Part shown: positions 49,313-57,935 of the stretch, in pieces
Layout: every line of letters starts with the position of its first letter
Numbering within the stretch: the stretch's first letter is position 1
Assembly: GCF_946482605.1 (NCBI RefSeq)
Contig: NZ_CAMLSE010000001.1
Location: 310,001 to 374,000, forward strand
Length of the DNA: 64,000 nucleotides
Direction: 5' to 3'
DNA from: an uncultured Dyadobacter sp.
GTDB lineage: Bacteria; Bacteroidota; Bacteroidia; Cytophagales; Spirosomataceae
The notes under the pieces: model-generated
Seen by the model: the letters and a program-made list of their open reading frames with translations, nothing else
Told to the model about the DNA's origin: nothing
The model's database searches: none
Position numbers and translations under genes: made by a program

Positions 49313-52300
49313 TTAGAATGTGATGTTTAAACCGGCAGAAATGGTTTTAGACATGGGATAGGTACGACCGTTGGTAGCATCGCCGTCGAATGCCTCGGGA
49401 TCGATGTACTTCGAGCGGAGCGGCGTGTATGTCAGCAGGTTCTCGCCGCTGATATAAATGCGGGCCCTGGGAATACGGACGAGTTTGCTGATCTTTTCAG
49501 GAACCGTGTAGCCGATCACGACATTTTTCAGGCGCAGGTAGCCCACATTCTGAATATACCGGTCGTTGGGAGCCCGCAAGTCGCCTCCATCATTGAGTGC
49601 GGTGTAGCCCCGCAGCACAGGGAAGTAGGCGTTCGGGTTTTCGGGGGTCCAGATGTCGCTGCCGAAATCTTCCGGAATGAAAGAGTAGTATGGTCGGGAA
49701 TAAGGGCCCCAGAATTTATCGGCGTTGTTGCCCGGATACCAGTTCTTGCGGAGAATACCCTGCGCCAATGCGGAGATGTCGAAGCCATTCCAGGATGCGC
49801 CCACATTGATTCCGTACCGGTAGCGGGCGCGGTTGTTGCCGACCTTTTTCATGTCGCCATGGTCGGCCAATGTGTTGGCTCCCTGGTCGATCTTGCCGTC
49901 GTTGTTCAGATCTGCGAATTTGAGGTCACCCGCCTGCAATTTGCTCCAATCGCCAGGCGCGCTCAGACGCTGCTTATTTACGATGGTCTGATCCACTTTA
50001 TAAGCTTTTGCCTCTTCATTGCTCTGGAACATCCCGTCGATCTGGTAGCCCCAGACCTCACCGATCTCCTGACCGACATAGGGATTCGAGAGCGTCTTGT
50101 TCGGGTTGTCGTATTTAGTCACCTCCGATTTGGAATCCGATACAACGAAGGACACATTGTAGGAGAGTGGCTTACCGGCTACATTAAACCGGTCGGCCCA
50201 GCCGAGTGACACTTCGAAGCCCTTGGTCTGAATATTACCCGCATTTTGGGTAGGGACATTGGCACCATAAACCGACGGCAGTACTTGGCCGGGAACCAGA
50301 ATGCCGGTGGTGTTGCGGATATACCCGTCGAAGGAAATGTTCAGGCGGTTTTTTAGCAATGTAGCGTCCAGGCCGAGGTTGGTAGTCGTAGCAGACTCCC
50401 AGGTCAGTCCAGCCGAAATAGGCGCCGGGCTTCCCACATATTGTAGCTTCTGGCCATTGGTAATCCAGGTCGACTGTGCCGTAGGCATCATTGAAATGTA
50501 CGGATAGAAGCTCGCCGAGGTTGGATTGTCGTTGAACTTGGGAGGCAGCTGATTACCCAACGTTCCGTAAGATGCACGGATTTTCAGGTTATTGACCGTA
50601 TTGCGCGCCGATTCGAAGAAATTCTCCTCGCTGATACGCCACCCTGCCGATACCGAGGGGAAGAAACCATTGCGGCGACCATTGCCGAAACGTGAAGTTC
50701 CATCCAAACGGCCGTTTATTTCGAACAGATATTTACCCAGGTAGTCATAATTCGCGCGGAAAAACGCACCGAAGAGCTCGTACTCGTAAGCGCCGCCACT
50801 GACGAGCTGCTCGCCGGTTCCGAGGTTCAGGTCGTTGATATTTTCCGAAAGCAGGTTTTTGCGTGAACCGGCCAGTACCTGATGCTTGCGTGTTTCATAG
50901 TTGATCCCCGCCGTCGCGCTGACATAGTGCTTGCCGAACGTGTGGTTGTACGATGAAAAGACATTGACCACATTCTGAGGATCGAACCAGAATGTCTTTT
51001 TCAACTGGTCGGTATTGTAGTTTGGGACGGTGGTCAGGACACCTGGCTGGACGGAATAGGTAGCTACCGCCGAGCGGTACCAATCGTCGGTAATGTAGAA
51101 TGAATAGGAGTGGTTCGCCGTCACATTCCAGTTTTTGGCCAGACTCAGCTCAACCGTGTTGATGGTGGTCAGCTCGTGCACTTTCTGCTCACCGCCTGCA
51201 ACACCCTTCAAAAGATTGGCAAACAAACCATCACCAATGGAGTAGTTGTTTTTCAGCGTATTGTAAGTCGGTGTGCCGTCGGGGTTGCGTGGTGCATATA
51301 TGGGCAATGCGTGCACGGTAATGGCTACGAAGTTAGCATTAGCCCCGTTTTCCAGACCAGGATATTTGTATCGCGAATCGAAGTACTGGGTATTGTTGCT
51401 CACTTTCAGCCACGGAGTGAGTTGTGCATTGATCTTGCTGCGCAAAGTATAAGACTTGAAGTTGTCGGTATTGACACGCATAATACCGTCCTTCGAAAAC
51501 AGCGAACCGGACAGGAAATAATTAACTTTATCGGTACCGCCCGAGAGGTTCACATTGTGTTGCTGCGACGGCTGTTTCATGTCGAAGATCGTGTTCCACC
51601 AGTCGTAATTACCATAATAGTTGTAAATGTCCTTGCCATTCACATTTTTCACCACCACCCATGGACGGGCCGGATTTTCAGTTTTGTCGTAGCGGCGTGC
51701 CTCGATTTCCTTATAATCTTCTTCTGAATAACGGGTGTAGCTGTTGCCGGTAGCACGGGTAAATGCTTCATCGTTAATTTTTACATATTCATAACCATTG
51801 GTCATGAAGTTGGTATGGATCGTCGGTTTGGACCAGCCAAAGTTATTGCTGTAAGAAACGGTAGTCTTGCCGTTCTTCGCGGTTTTGGTAGTCACCAGAA
51901 TCACCCCGAATGCGCCCCGCGCACCGTAAATGGCCGATGCAGCCGCGTCTTTCAGCACAGAAACGGATTCCACGTCACCGGGATTGATACGATTGAGATC
52001 GCCCGGAATACCGTCGATCAGCACCAATGGAGGTGCGCTGCCACTAATCGAAGTTTCCCCGCGGACGTTCAATGCACCTCCCTTACCCGGCTGGCCCGTA
52101 CTGAATGTGATGTTCAGGTTGGGAACCATGCCTTGCAGGATCTGTGACATGTTGTTCAATGGTCTGTTTTCCAGGTCTTTGGCTTGAACCTGCGAAACGG
52201 CACCGGTGAGGTTGACCCGTTTCTGCGTGCCATAACCTACGACTACAAGTTCCGATAATGCTTTGTTGTCGGCCTGTAAGGTCACATTGATTTCGGTGCG

Positions 52301-52927
52301 GTTGCCTACAACGATTTCCTGTGAAACATAACCCACAAAGCTGAAAACAAGCGCCGATTCCACATTAGGCACGGTGATCTCGAATTTACCGTTACCGTCG
52401 GTAGTAGTTCCCTGAGAGGTCCCTTTCACGACGATGCTTACGCCCGGGAGCGTACCCTGCCCGTCCGACGAGCTCACGGTCCCACGCAGCTGGATCTCGG
52501 TTGGCAGCACATATTGTTGTAATTTTTCTTCCAGTTCGGGGATCACCGATTCCTCGCGGCTGACACGCGTCTTCGCGAGCACGATCTGGTTGTTGATCAC
52601 CTTGTAGTTGATCCCGCGAGGGGCCAGCAACTGGTCGAGGACTTTGGAGAGCTTCTGGTTTTTAACATCGATCGTGACGTTTTCCTTCACGGAAACCCGG
52701 CTGCTGTATACAAAACGGGTATTGGCACGGGCCTGGATCTCGTTCAGGGCCTGTTTAAGCGAAACATTGCGGAGCGTGAGCGTCATGTCTTTGCTCAGCA
52801 CAGACTGGGCCGCAGTTTCCTTCGCATAGCTGCCGGCTGCGAGCGAGACGGCAAGAATCCATTGAAGCAGTCCAATGCGCATAATTTTTCGCCAGTCGAC
52901 CGGCTTGTTACGTACTGTTTTTTGCAT
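49313..52927 (-). CDS. SusC/RagA-family TonB-linked transporter (locus 3)
   Basis: 1204 residues from the ATG at 52925-52927 (MQKTVRNKPVDWRKIMRIGL); the frame extends to 52969, but those residues do not help the signal segment. Signal helix (about 15-33), STN domain ('KDMTLTLRNVSLKQALNEIQ', about 45-115), beta-sandwich ('LRGTVSSSDGQGTLPGVSIV', about 142-225), plug ('PLVLIDGIPGDLNRINPGDVESVSVLKDAAASAIYG') and barrel ending 'SKTISAGLNITF'. It is the import pore of locus 3 and a signalling transporter through its STN domain. Confidence 0.95.
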   Translation of the reverse strand: MQKTVRNKPVDWRKIMRIGLLQWILAVSLAAGSYAKETAAQSVLSKDMTLTLRNVSLKQALNEIQARANTRFVYSSRVSVKENVTIDVKNQKLSKVLDQLLAPRGINYKVINNQIVLAKTRVSREESVIPELEEKLQQYVLPTEIQLRGTVSSSDGQGTLPGVSIVVKGTSQGTTTDGNGKFEITVPNVESALVFSFVGYVSQEIVVGNRTEINVTLQADNKALSELVVVGYGTQKRVNLTGAVSQVQAKDLENRPLNNMSQILQGMVPNLNITFSTGQPGKGGALNVRGETSISGSAPPLVLIDGIPGDLNRINPGDVESVSVLKDAAASAIYGARGAFGVILVTTKTAKNGKTTVSYSNNFGWSKPTIHTNFMTNGYEYVKINDEAFTRATGNSYTRYSEEDYKEIEARRYDKTENPARPWVVVKNVNGKDIYNYYGNYDWWNTIFDMKQPSQQHNVNLSGGTDKVNYFLSGSLFSKDGIMRVNTDNFKSYTLRSKINAQLTPWLKVSNNTQYFDSRYKYPGLENGANANFVAITVHALPIYAPRNPDGTPTYNTLKNNYSIGDGLFANLLKGVAGGEQKVHELTTINTVELSLAKNWNVTANHSYSFYITDDWYRSAVATYSVQPGVLTTVPNYNTDQLKKTFWFDPQNVVNVFSSYNHTFGKHYVSATAGINYETRKHQVLAGSRKNLLSENINDLNLGTGEQLVSGGAYEYELFGAFFRANYDYLGKYLFEINGRLDGTSRFGNGRRNGFFPSVSAGWRISEENFFESARNTVNNLKIRASYGTLGNQLPPKFNDNPTSASFYPYISMMPTAQSTWITNGQKLQYVGSPAPISAGLTWESATTTNLGLDATLLKNRLNISFDGYIRNTTGILVPGQVLPSVYGANVPTQNAGNIQTKGFEVSLGWADRFNVAGKPLSYNVSFVVSDSKSEVTKYDNPNKTLSNPYVGQEIGEVWGYQIDGMFQSNEEAKAYKVDQTIVNKQRLSAPGDWSKLQAGDLKFADLNNDGKIDQGANTLADHGDMKKVGNNRARYRYGINVGASWNGFDISALAQGILRKNWYPGNNADKFWGPYSRPYYSFIPEDFGSDIWTPENPNAYFPVLRGYTALNDGGDLRAPNDRYIQNVGYLRLKNVVIGYTVPEKISKLVRIPRARIYISGENLLTYTPLRSKYIDPEAFDGDATNGRTYPMSKTISAGLNITF

Positions 52928-53010
52928 AATTTTGATTGTCTGATGGTTAGGCACTATTGGATAAAACATCCTTTTGAAACGGTGGTACGAGGAAAAAGGA
53001 TGATGTTTTG

Positions 53011-53045
53011 GGCCGGGTAGTGGTGGTACACTTCCGGCCTTTTTT
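53011..53045 (+). terminator. Plus-strand hairpin with T-run between fecR and susC (locus 3)
   Basis: GGCCGG (53011-53016) with CCGGCC (53034-53039), plus inner AGTG/CACT pairing, is followed by TTTTTT on the plus strand, opposite to the genes. It sits in the same place and orientation as the hairpin of locus 2. Confidence 0.6.
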
Positions 53046-53090
53046 ATGGTGGTACGGATGGGTGGTTCATGGTTTTAATGGATTAAAAGA

Positions 53091-54146
53091 TTATTCACAG
53101 GGCTCTCCGCTTATAGAAATGGTGTTATCCGAAATGGTGTAAGTGACTTCCAGGGAAGCGCAAAGGACTTCCATGATGCTCGTAAACGATTGCGACTCGA
53201 AATTTGCCGTCAGGCCGCATCGTGCGAGGGCCGGATTGGTGAGTGTGATCGAGACATTGAAGCGTTTTTCGAGCTGTTCGATCACCCGGCTCAGCGGTGT
53301 TTCCTCAAATACAATGGTTACCGGCTCGTAAATTTCCTTTTTGATCTGAACCGGCAGCGTTTTAGAGGTCAGTCGTTTGGATCCCAATTCAAACGAAGCC
53401 TGTTGCTGCGGTTTCAGTACCACCTGCTGCGGGTCCGCTTTCTCATCCGGTGCAGTTACCTGCACGCTGCCCGTCAGCACATCCACCTGAAATTTTTTCT
53501 GGCTTTCAATTGCTTTTACATTGAAACTCGTACCCAGCACGCGAATGACCATTTCGCCGCTTTTGATATGGAATGGCCGGGTTTTATCCTTTTTTACATC
53601 AAAAAAACCTTCCCCCGAAAAGAGTACCGTCCGCTTGTCGTTCGCAAATGCCGTGCGATAGGTAATGGTGGCTTTCGGGCGCATGGTAACGACACTGCCG
53701 TCGGGGAGCTTGTGCCTGACGACCTGATTGCCGGTGTTCTCGAATGTCGTCAGTGTTAATGCTTTGGCTGTGTCCCCTCTGTCTTTTAACGTAACCTCGG
53801 GCAGCCGGACGCTCTTCCATTGGACAGCCAGGTAAATACCCAGCACAATCGCGACGGAAGCGGCAATGCCCGTTAGCAAGCGCCACGGAAGCGCGTGCCA
53901 CGGGAGTACGCGCGCCGGGGTTGCACGCACGGACTCGTTGTTTTTTCCCAAACTCAATTCCTGCCGGATATGCCCGAATGTTTCCCTCCGTATTTCCTCC
54001 TGCTCATTGTCCGGGCCGTGATCGAGATACCGCGTCTCACCCTGCAGGGAGGCATACCAGGTTTCAACAACTTCCTTCTCTGCTTCGGTGCATTGACCGG
54101 ACAGGTACTTTTCGAGCAATTCGGGCGGAATACCGTTTGGCTTCAT
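53091..54146 (-). CDS. FecR-family anti-sigma factor (locus 3)
   Basis: 351 residues. N-terminal cytoplasmic segment ('ELLEKYLSGQCTEAEKEVVETW'), a transmembrane helix (about 86-108, 'LLTGIAASVAIVLGIYLAVQW'), FecR domain ('KLPDGSVVTMRPKATITYRT', 'VLFSGEGFFDVKKDKTRPFH', 'VLGTSFNVKAIESQ') and C-terminal DUF4974 domain ('FEETPLSRVIEQLEKRFNVSITL'). It should control the sigma factor encoded 72 bases upstream and take the signal from the locus 3 SusC. Confidence 0.94.
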   Translation of the reverse strand: MKPNGIPPELLEKYLSGQCTEAEKEVVETWYASLQGETRYLDHGPDNEQEEIRRETFGHIRQELSLGKNNESVRATPARVLPWHALPWRLLTGIAASVAIVLGIYLAVQWKSVRLPEVTLKDRGDTAKALTLTTFENTGNQVVRHKLPDGSVVTMRPKATITYRTAFANDKRTVLFSGEGFFDVKKDKTRPFHIKSGEMVIRVLGTSFNVKAIESQKKFQVDVLTGSVQVTAPDEKADPQQVVLKPQQQASFELGSKRLTSKTLPVQIKKEIYEPVTIVFEETPLSRVIEQLEKRFNVSITLTNPALARCGLTANFESQSFTSIMEVLCASLEVTYTISDNTISISGEPCE

Positions 54147-54218
54147 GAGATCGGGGATAGTAACATCCCTGAAGTCGTGCGCCGGAAAGGTAACCCTTAG
54201 TAGTTTCTTAAATTTTTT

Positions 54219-54806
54219 TTAACAGAGGGGAAAAAGCAGCAGGGCGCAGATCATGTGCTCCTTTAAATATTCTTTGAGGATACGAAGTGCTTTGGTAATG
54301 TGTTGTTCCACTGTCTTTTCGGAAATGTCGAGCCGCTCACCGATCTGTTTGTTGGAAAAACCCTGGCGGCTGAGTACAAAAACTTCCTGGCATTTGGGAG
54401 AAAGCAGGTGCAAACCTTCCTCGTAGCGGGTCTGGAGATCCGAGGCGAGGGTTGGCTGGTCGGCGAAGTCGGAGTTATCGGGCCGATGAATTTCCCATTG
54501 CCCGTAGTGATGCTGCCGGGTATATTCTTTCCGGTAAAAGGAAATAATAAGCCGTTTGGCGATGGTGAAAAGAAAAGAATTGCACGAAACCACTTGCTGA
54601 CGTCCGCGCTGCTGCCACAGGCTCACAAAGAGCTCCTGCACGATCTCTTGCGCCGTAAAGCGGTCGTTGACTTTGGAGTAGGTGTAGTTGAATAAGGATT
54701 TGAAATAACGGTTGTAGAGTTCTTCAAACGCCAGCTCATCGTCCTGCTCACCGATCAGCGCAAGGATATTTTCATCGGAACAGGTCGCGTAAATATTGTT
54801 CATCAT
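54219..54806 (-). CDS. ECF RNA polymerase sigma-70 factor (locus 3)
   Basis: 195 residues; two ATG codons follow one another (54806 and 54803). Region 2: 'ELYNRYFKSLFNYTYSKVND' and 'AQEIVQELFVSLWQQR'. Region 4: 'LLSPKCQEVFVLSRQGFSNK' and 'QIGERLDISEKTVEQHITKALRIL'. It ends with a short hydrophobic stretch ('ICALLLFPLC'). It heads locus 3 and faces away from the araR-like gene across a 221-base divergent leader. Confidence 0.95.
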   Translation of the reverse strand: MMNNIYATCSDENILALIGEQDDELAFEELYNRYFKSLFNYTYSKVNDRFTAQEIVQELFVSLWQQRGRQQVVSCNSFLFTIAKRLIISFYRKEYTRQHHYGQWEIHRPDNSDFADQPTLASDLQTRYEEGLHLLSPKCQEVFVLSRQGFSNKQIGERLDISEKTVEQHITKALRILKEYLKEHMICALLLFPLC

Positions 54807-54891
54807 GAAGATAGCCTTTTAATAATCAGATTATGATTGCTGGAAAGCGGTCCAAAATTCGTACTTAAATTTGTGAGAAGACTCTTTTACC

Positions 54892-54905
54892 AGATTAAGT
54901 AATCT
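54892..54905. promoter_or_regulatory. Perfect palindrome in the araR/sigma divergent leader
   Basis: AGATTA-AG-TAATCT, two 6-base arms around 2 bases, 122 bases before the regulator start. It could be an autoregulatory site of the Nudix-type regulator or unrelated. No second copy was noticed before araB. Confidence 0.35.
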
Positions 54906-55027
54906 CACTCTTTTTTTTACTTTCTTAATATAAATTTAACATTTCCCGGGCTGCGCCGGTAAAATATTTTGTAACTATGAGTATCATCATATTTTATACT
55001 GCATAGCGCCTCTACGATACGACGTGA

Positions 55028-55732
55028 ATGAATAATTACCCTCAGGCCTCCCGCATTCTTGTGGCCATCGACTGTATTATCTTCGGTTTCGACGGCAAGG
55101 ATATTAAATTGTTACTGATCAAAAGAAATTTTGAACCCGAAAAGGGGAAATGGTCCCTGATGGGAGGTTTTATGAATGCCGACGAAGACCTGGCCGACGG
55201 TGCCGCGCGGATCCTCAATGACCTGACCGGACTGAAAGATATCTACGTGGAGCAGCTCGAAACATTTGGCAAGGCCGACCGCGACCCCGGGGAACGTACG
55301 GTTTCAGTCGTGTTTTTTGCATTGATCAAAATAGACGACCACGATTCGGAATCGGTAAAAAGCCATAATGCCTCCTGGATTACGCTGGACGCACGCCCGA
55401 AACTCATTTTCGACCATGAACAGATGGTCTCCCGGGCGATAGAGCATCTCAAATACAATGCCGCCTTGCATCCGATCGGCTTTGAACTCCTACCCGAACG
55501 CTTCACCATCCCGCAGTTGCAGAAGCTCTACGAAGCCATTTACACCATCCCGATCGACCGCCGGAATTTCAGCCGGAAACTCCTTTCTACCGGCCTTCTG
55601 ATCGACACCGGCTACAAAAACAACAACAGTACCACCAAAAAGGCAACCCTTTACAAACTTGACGAAGAGCGCTACAAAGCCAAATTCCATTCATTCTGGA
55701 ATTTTATGCCGGATTCGATGAAGAGTCAATGA
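55028..55732 (+). CDS. araR: Nudix-type transcriptional regulator, probable AraR
   Basis: 234 residues. The N-terminal Nudix fold ('ILVAIDCIIFGFDGKDIKLL', 'GKWSLMGGFMNADEDLADGA') keeps the loop but not the catalytic REUXEE helix: 'ARILNDLTGL' lacks the needed glutamates, so hydrolysis is unlikely. A winged-helix domain follows (about 155-230, 'FTIPQLQKLYEAIYTIPIDRRNFSRKLLSTGLL'). This architecture is that of NrtR-type regulators; the Bacteroides AraR of arabinose use is one of them. Location just before araBAD supports the same role here, with L-arabinose as the likely effector. A repeat element of about 0.4 kb separates it from araB. Confidence 0.85.
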   Translation: MNNYPQASRILVAIDCIIFGFDGKDIKLLLIKRNFEPEKGKWSLMGGFMNADEDLADGAARILNDLTGLKDIYVEQLETFGKADRDPGERTVSVVFFALIKIDDHDSESVKSHNASWITLDARPKLIFDHEQMVSRAIEHLKYNAALHPIGFELLPERFTIPQLQKLYEAIYTIPIDRRNFSRKLLSTGLLIDTGYKNNNSTTKKATLYKLDEERYKAKFHSFWNFMPDSMKSQ

Positions 55733-55737
55733 ATCAA

Positions 55738-56134
55738 TGAGTGCCGACGTGGAACGGAATGAGTGAGTGAGTGAGTGAGTGAGTGAGTGAGTGAGTGAAT
55801 TTTGAATGAGTGCCTGAGTGGCCCAAAAACGTAAAAATGCCGTTAGGCATGCAATATAGGTAGCTGCGGCACAATCCTGAAATTTTCAAAATGCCTTTTC
55901 GCATGTAACCACCGCTTCGTTGTGCCCTGTTGTTACATCCCTGACGGGATTTATGTCGTTCAATTATTCGCAACTTGCTACCTATGTTACATCGCTACGC
56001 GATTCTGTCTGGTAGCTCCCACATTTGGTCATTCCCCGTTCCACGTCGGAACCCATTCCGTTCCACGTCGGCACTCATTCACTCATTCACTCATTCAATC
56101 ATTCGGTCATTCACTCATTCAGTCATTCAAAATT
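55738..56134. repeat. Repeat element with inverted ends, octamer arrays and small hairpins (copy B)
   Basis: A 24-base perfect inverted repeat (55738-55761 and 56054-56077; core CCGACGTGGAACGG) flanks about 290 bases. GAGT/CACTCATT tandem octamers lie inside the left arm and outside the right arm. A second partial GTTCCACGTCGG copy is at 56031-56049. Inside are four short hairpins: ATGCC/GGCAT at 55837, ATGC/GCAT at 55891, ATCCC/GGGAT at 55937, ATCGC/GCGAT at 55991. TATAGGTAGC (55856-55865) also faces GCTACCTAT (55977-55985). The right edge equals the reverse complement of 15244-15263. No transposase is present and no frame inside looks protein-like. Confidence 0.8.
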
Positions 56135-56170
56135 AAATTGTGTCATTATTACACTAAAAACAAATTTATT

Positions 56171-56178
56171 TATATTTG
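56171..56178 (+). promoter_or_regulatory. -7 box (TATATTTG) of the ara operon
   Basis: Perfect TAnnTTTG match 60 bases before the araB start. No TTG at the usual -33 distance, which is common for promoters that depend on a regulator. An imperfect GTGT...ACAC repeat lies just upstream at about 56140-56154. Confidence 0.55.
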
Positions 56179-56238
56179 TTAGGTGTTAAGTTAAATAAAT
56201 GCGTCAAATTGGTCTGATAACATCCTAAACCGACATTT

Positions 56239-57912
56239 ATGGAAGAGAATTACGTCATTGGCATTGATTTCGGTACTGATTCTGTCAGGGCATTGATCGT
56301 CAATGCTGGGACAGGTGTACAGGCGGGAACGGCTGTACAGGAGTATCCGCGCTGGAAACAGGGGAAATATTGTGATGCAGGCATTTCGCAATTTCGTCAG
56401 CATCCGCTGGACTATCTGGAAAGTCTCGAAAGTGCCGTTTTGAATGCACTGGCACAGGTTCCCGACGCTGTGCGCCGGCAAGTGAGGGGAATTTCGGTGG
56501 ATACTACAGGCTCGACACCCGTCGCGGTGAACCGGAATGGGACGCCATTGGCCATGCTTCCCGAATTTGCAGAGAACCCCAACGGTATGTTTATCCTCTG
56601 GAAAGATCACACTGCCAATGGAGAAGCGGAGGAAATCAACCGGCTTGCACATCAGAACGACATTGATTTTACGAAATATGTGGGAGGTATCTACTCTTCC
56701 GAATGGTTTTGGGCCAAAATACTCCGTACGCTGCGGGTGGATGAGCAGGTGCGTGAAAGTGCTTACTCCTGGGTGGAGCATTGTGACTGGATCTCTGCGG
56801 AACTAACCGGCATAACGGACCCGCTTCAGTTGAAGCGTTCGAGGTGTGCGGCAGGGCATAAGGCCCTTTGGCACCAGGATTTCGACGGATTGCCGTCCAA
56901 TGCTTTTTTCAAGGAGCTGGATCCGCTGCTCGACGGCCTTCGGGACCGACTTTTCTCCGATACGGACACATCCGACAAACCCATGGGTGTCATCTCTGGG
57001 GAGTGGGCTGCCAGGCTTGGTATTCCGGAAACAGTCGTTATCGGAGTCGGTGCATTCGACGCGCATATGGGCGCGGTGGGCGCATTGATTGAACCTTACT
57101 CTTTGTGCAAAGTGATCGGCACTTCGACCTGCGATATGTTGGTGGCGCCCAACGAGGAGGTTGGGCATCTGCTGATCAAAGGCATCTGCGGCCAGGTCGA
57201 TGGCTCCATTGTGCCCGGAATGCTGGGAATGGAGGCGGGACAGTCGGCATTCGGCGATATTTATGCCTGGTTTGCTAAACTGATCATAGAGCCAGTGCGC
57301 ACCCTCATCGGGGAAGAGCAGGCAACGAAGCTTTCCCGGGAGTTGATCCCGCACCTGTCCGAACAGGCAGCCAGGTTGCCGGTCACACCGAATGACATGA
57401 TCGCTGTGGACTGGTTAAATGGCCGCCGTACACCGGATGCGATGCATACGCTCAAAGGTGCATTGCTGGGCCTCAATCTGGCCAGTGATCATGCACGAAT
57501 TTTCAAGGCACTTGTGGAAGCCACCGCATATGGTTCAAAAGCCATTGTGGAGAGATTCAGGGAAGAAGGGGTGCCTATTCATCAGGTGATTGCGATCGGC
57601 GGTGTTGCCAAGAAATCCGCTTTTGTGATGCAGACACTGGCCGACGTGTTGAACATGCCTATCAAGGTCGCTGCATCGGATCAGGCTTGCGCGCTGGGTG
57701 CGGCCATGTTCGCGGCAGTAGCGTCGGGCGTGCATGCGACCCTGCAACAGGCGCAGGAGGCGATGAGCTCTGGTTTTGACACGGTTTATCACCCGCGTGA
57801 AGCCCAATCGCAGGTTTATCAGCAGCTCTATCAGAAATACCTGCTTTCGGGTGCATTCATTGAAAATCAGTTTTTACAAAAAGCGGAGCCTGTTACGGCA
57901 GACGCTATTTAG
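56239..57912 (+). CDS. araB: Ribulokinase
   Basis: 557 residues. FGGY-kinase layout: '[20 protein letters not shown]' (phosphate-1 motif), '[14 protein letters not shown]', '[17 protein letters not shown]', '[16 protein letters not shown]' and '[20 protein letters not shown]' (typical of ribulokinase rather than xylulokinase), then '[20 protein letters not shown]'. The length equals that of E. coli-type AraB. It phosphorylates L-ribulose to L-ribulose 5-phosphate in the cytoplasm. First gene of the araB-araA-araD operon; 23 bases to araA. Confidence 0.96.
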   Translation: MEENYVIGIDFGTDSVRALIVNAGTGVQAGTAVQEYPRWKQGKYCDAGISQFRQHPLDYLESLESAVLNALAQVPDAVRRQVRGISVDTTGSTPVAVNRNGTPLAMLPEFAENPNGMFILWKDHTANGEAEEINRLAHQNDIDFTKYVGGIYSSEWFWAKILRTLRVDEQVRESAYSWVEHCDWISAELTGITDPLQLKRSRCAAGHKALWHQDFDGLPSNAFFKELDPLLDGLRDRLFSDTDTSDKPMGVISGEWAARLGIPETVVIGVGAFDAHMGAVGALIEPYSLCKVIGTSTCDMLVAPNEEVGHLLIKGICGQVDGSIVPGMLGMEAGQSAFGDIYAWFAKLIIEPVRTLIGEEQATKLSRELIPHLSEQAARLPVTPNDMIAVDWLNGRRTPDAMHTLKGALLGLNLASDHARIFKALVEATAYGSKAIVERFREEGVPIHQVIAIGGVAKKSAFVMQTLADVLNMPIKVAASDQACALGAAMFAAVASGVHATLQQAQEAMSSGFDTVYHPREAQSQVYQQLYQKYLLSGAFIENQFLQKAEPVTADAI

Positions 57913-57935
57913 CAATACTTCTATTTACTCACCTG

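Noticed and set aside
55734..56182. Short frames (79 and 86 residues) inside the repeat element
   Set aside because: They read through octamer repeats and give THSLTHSLTHSL-like products; they come from the repeat and are not genes.
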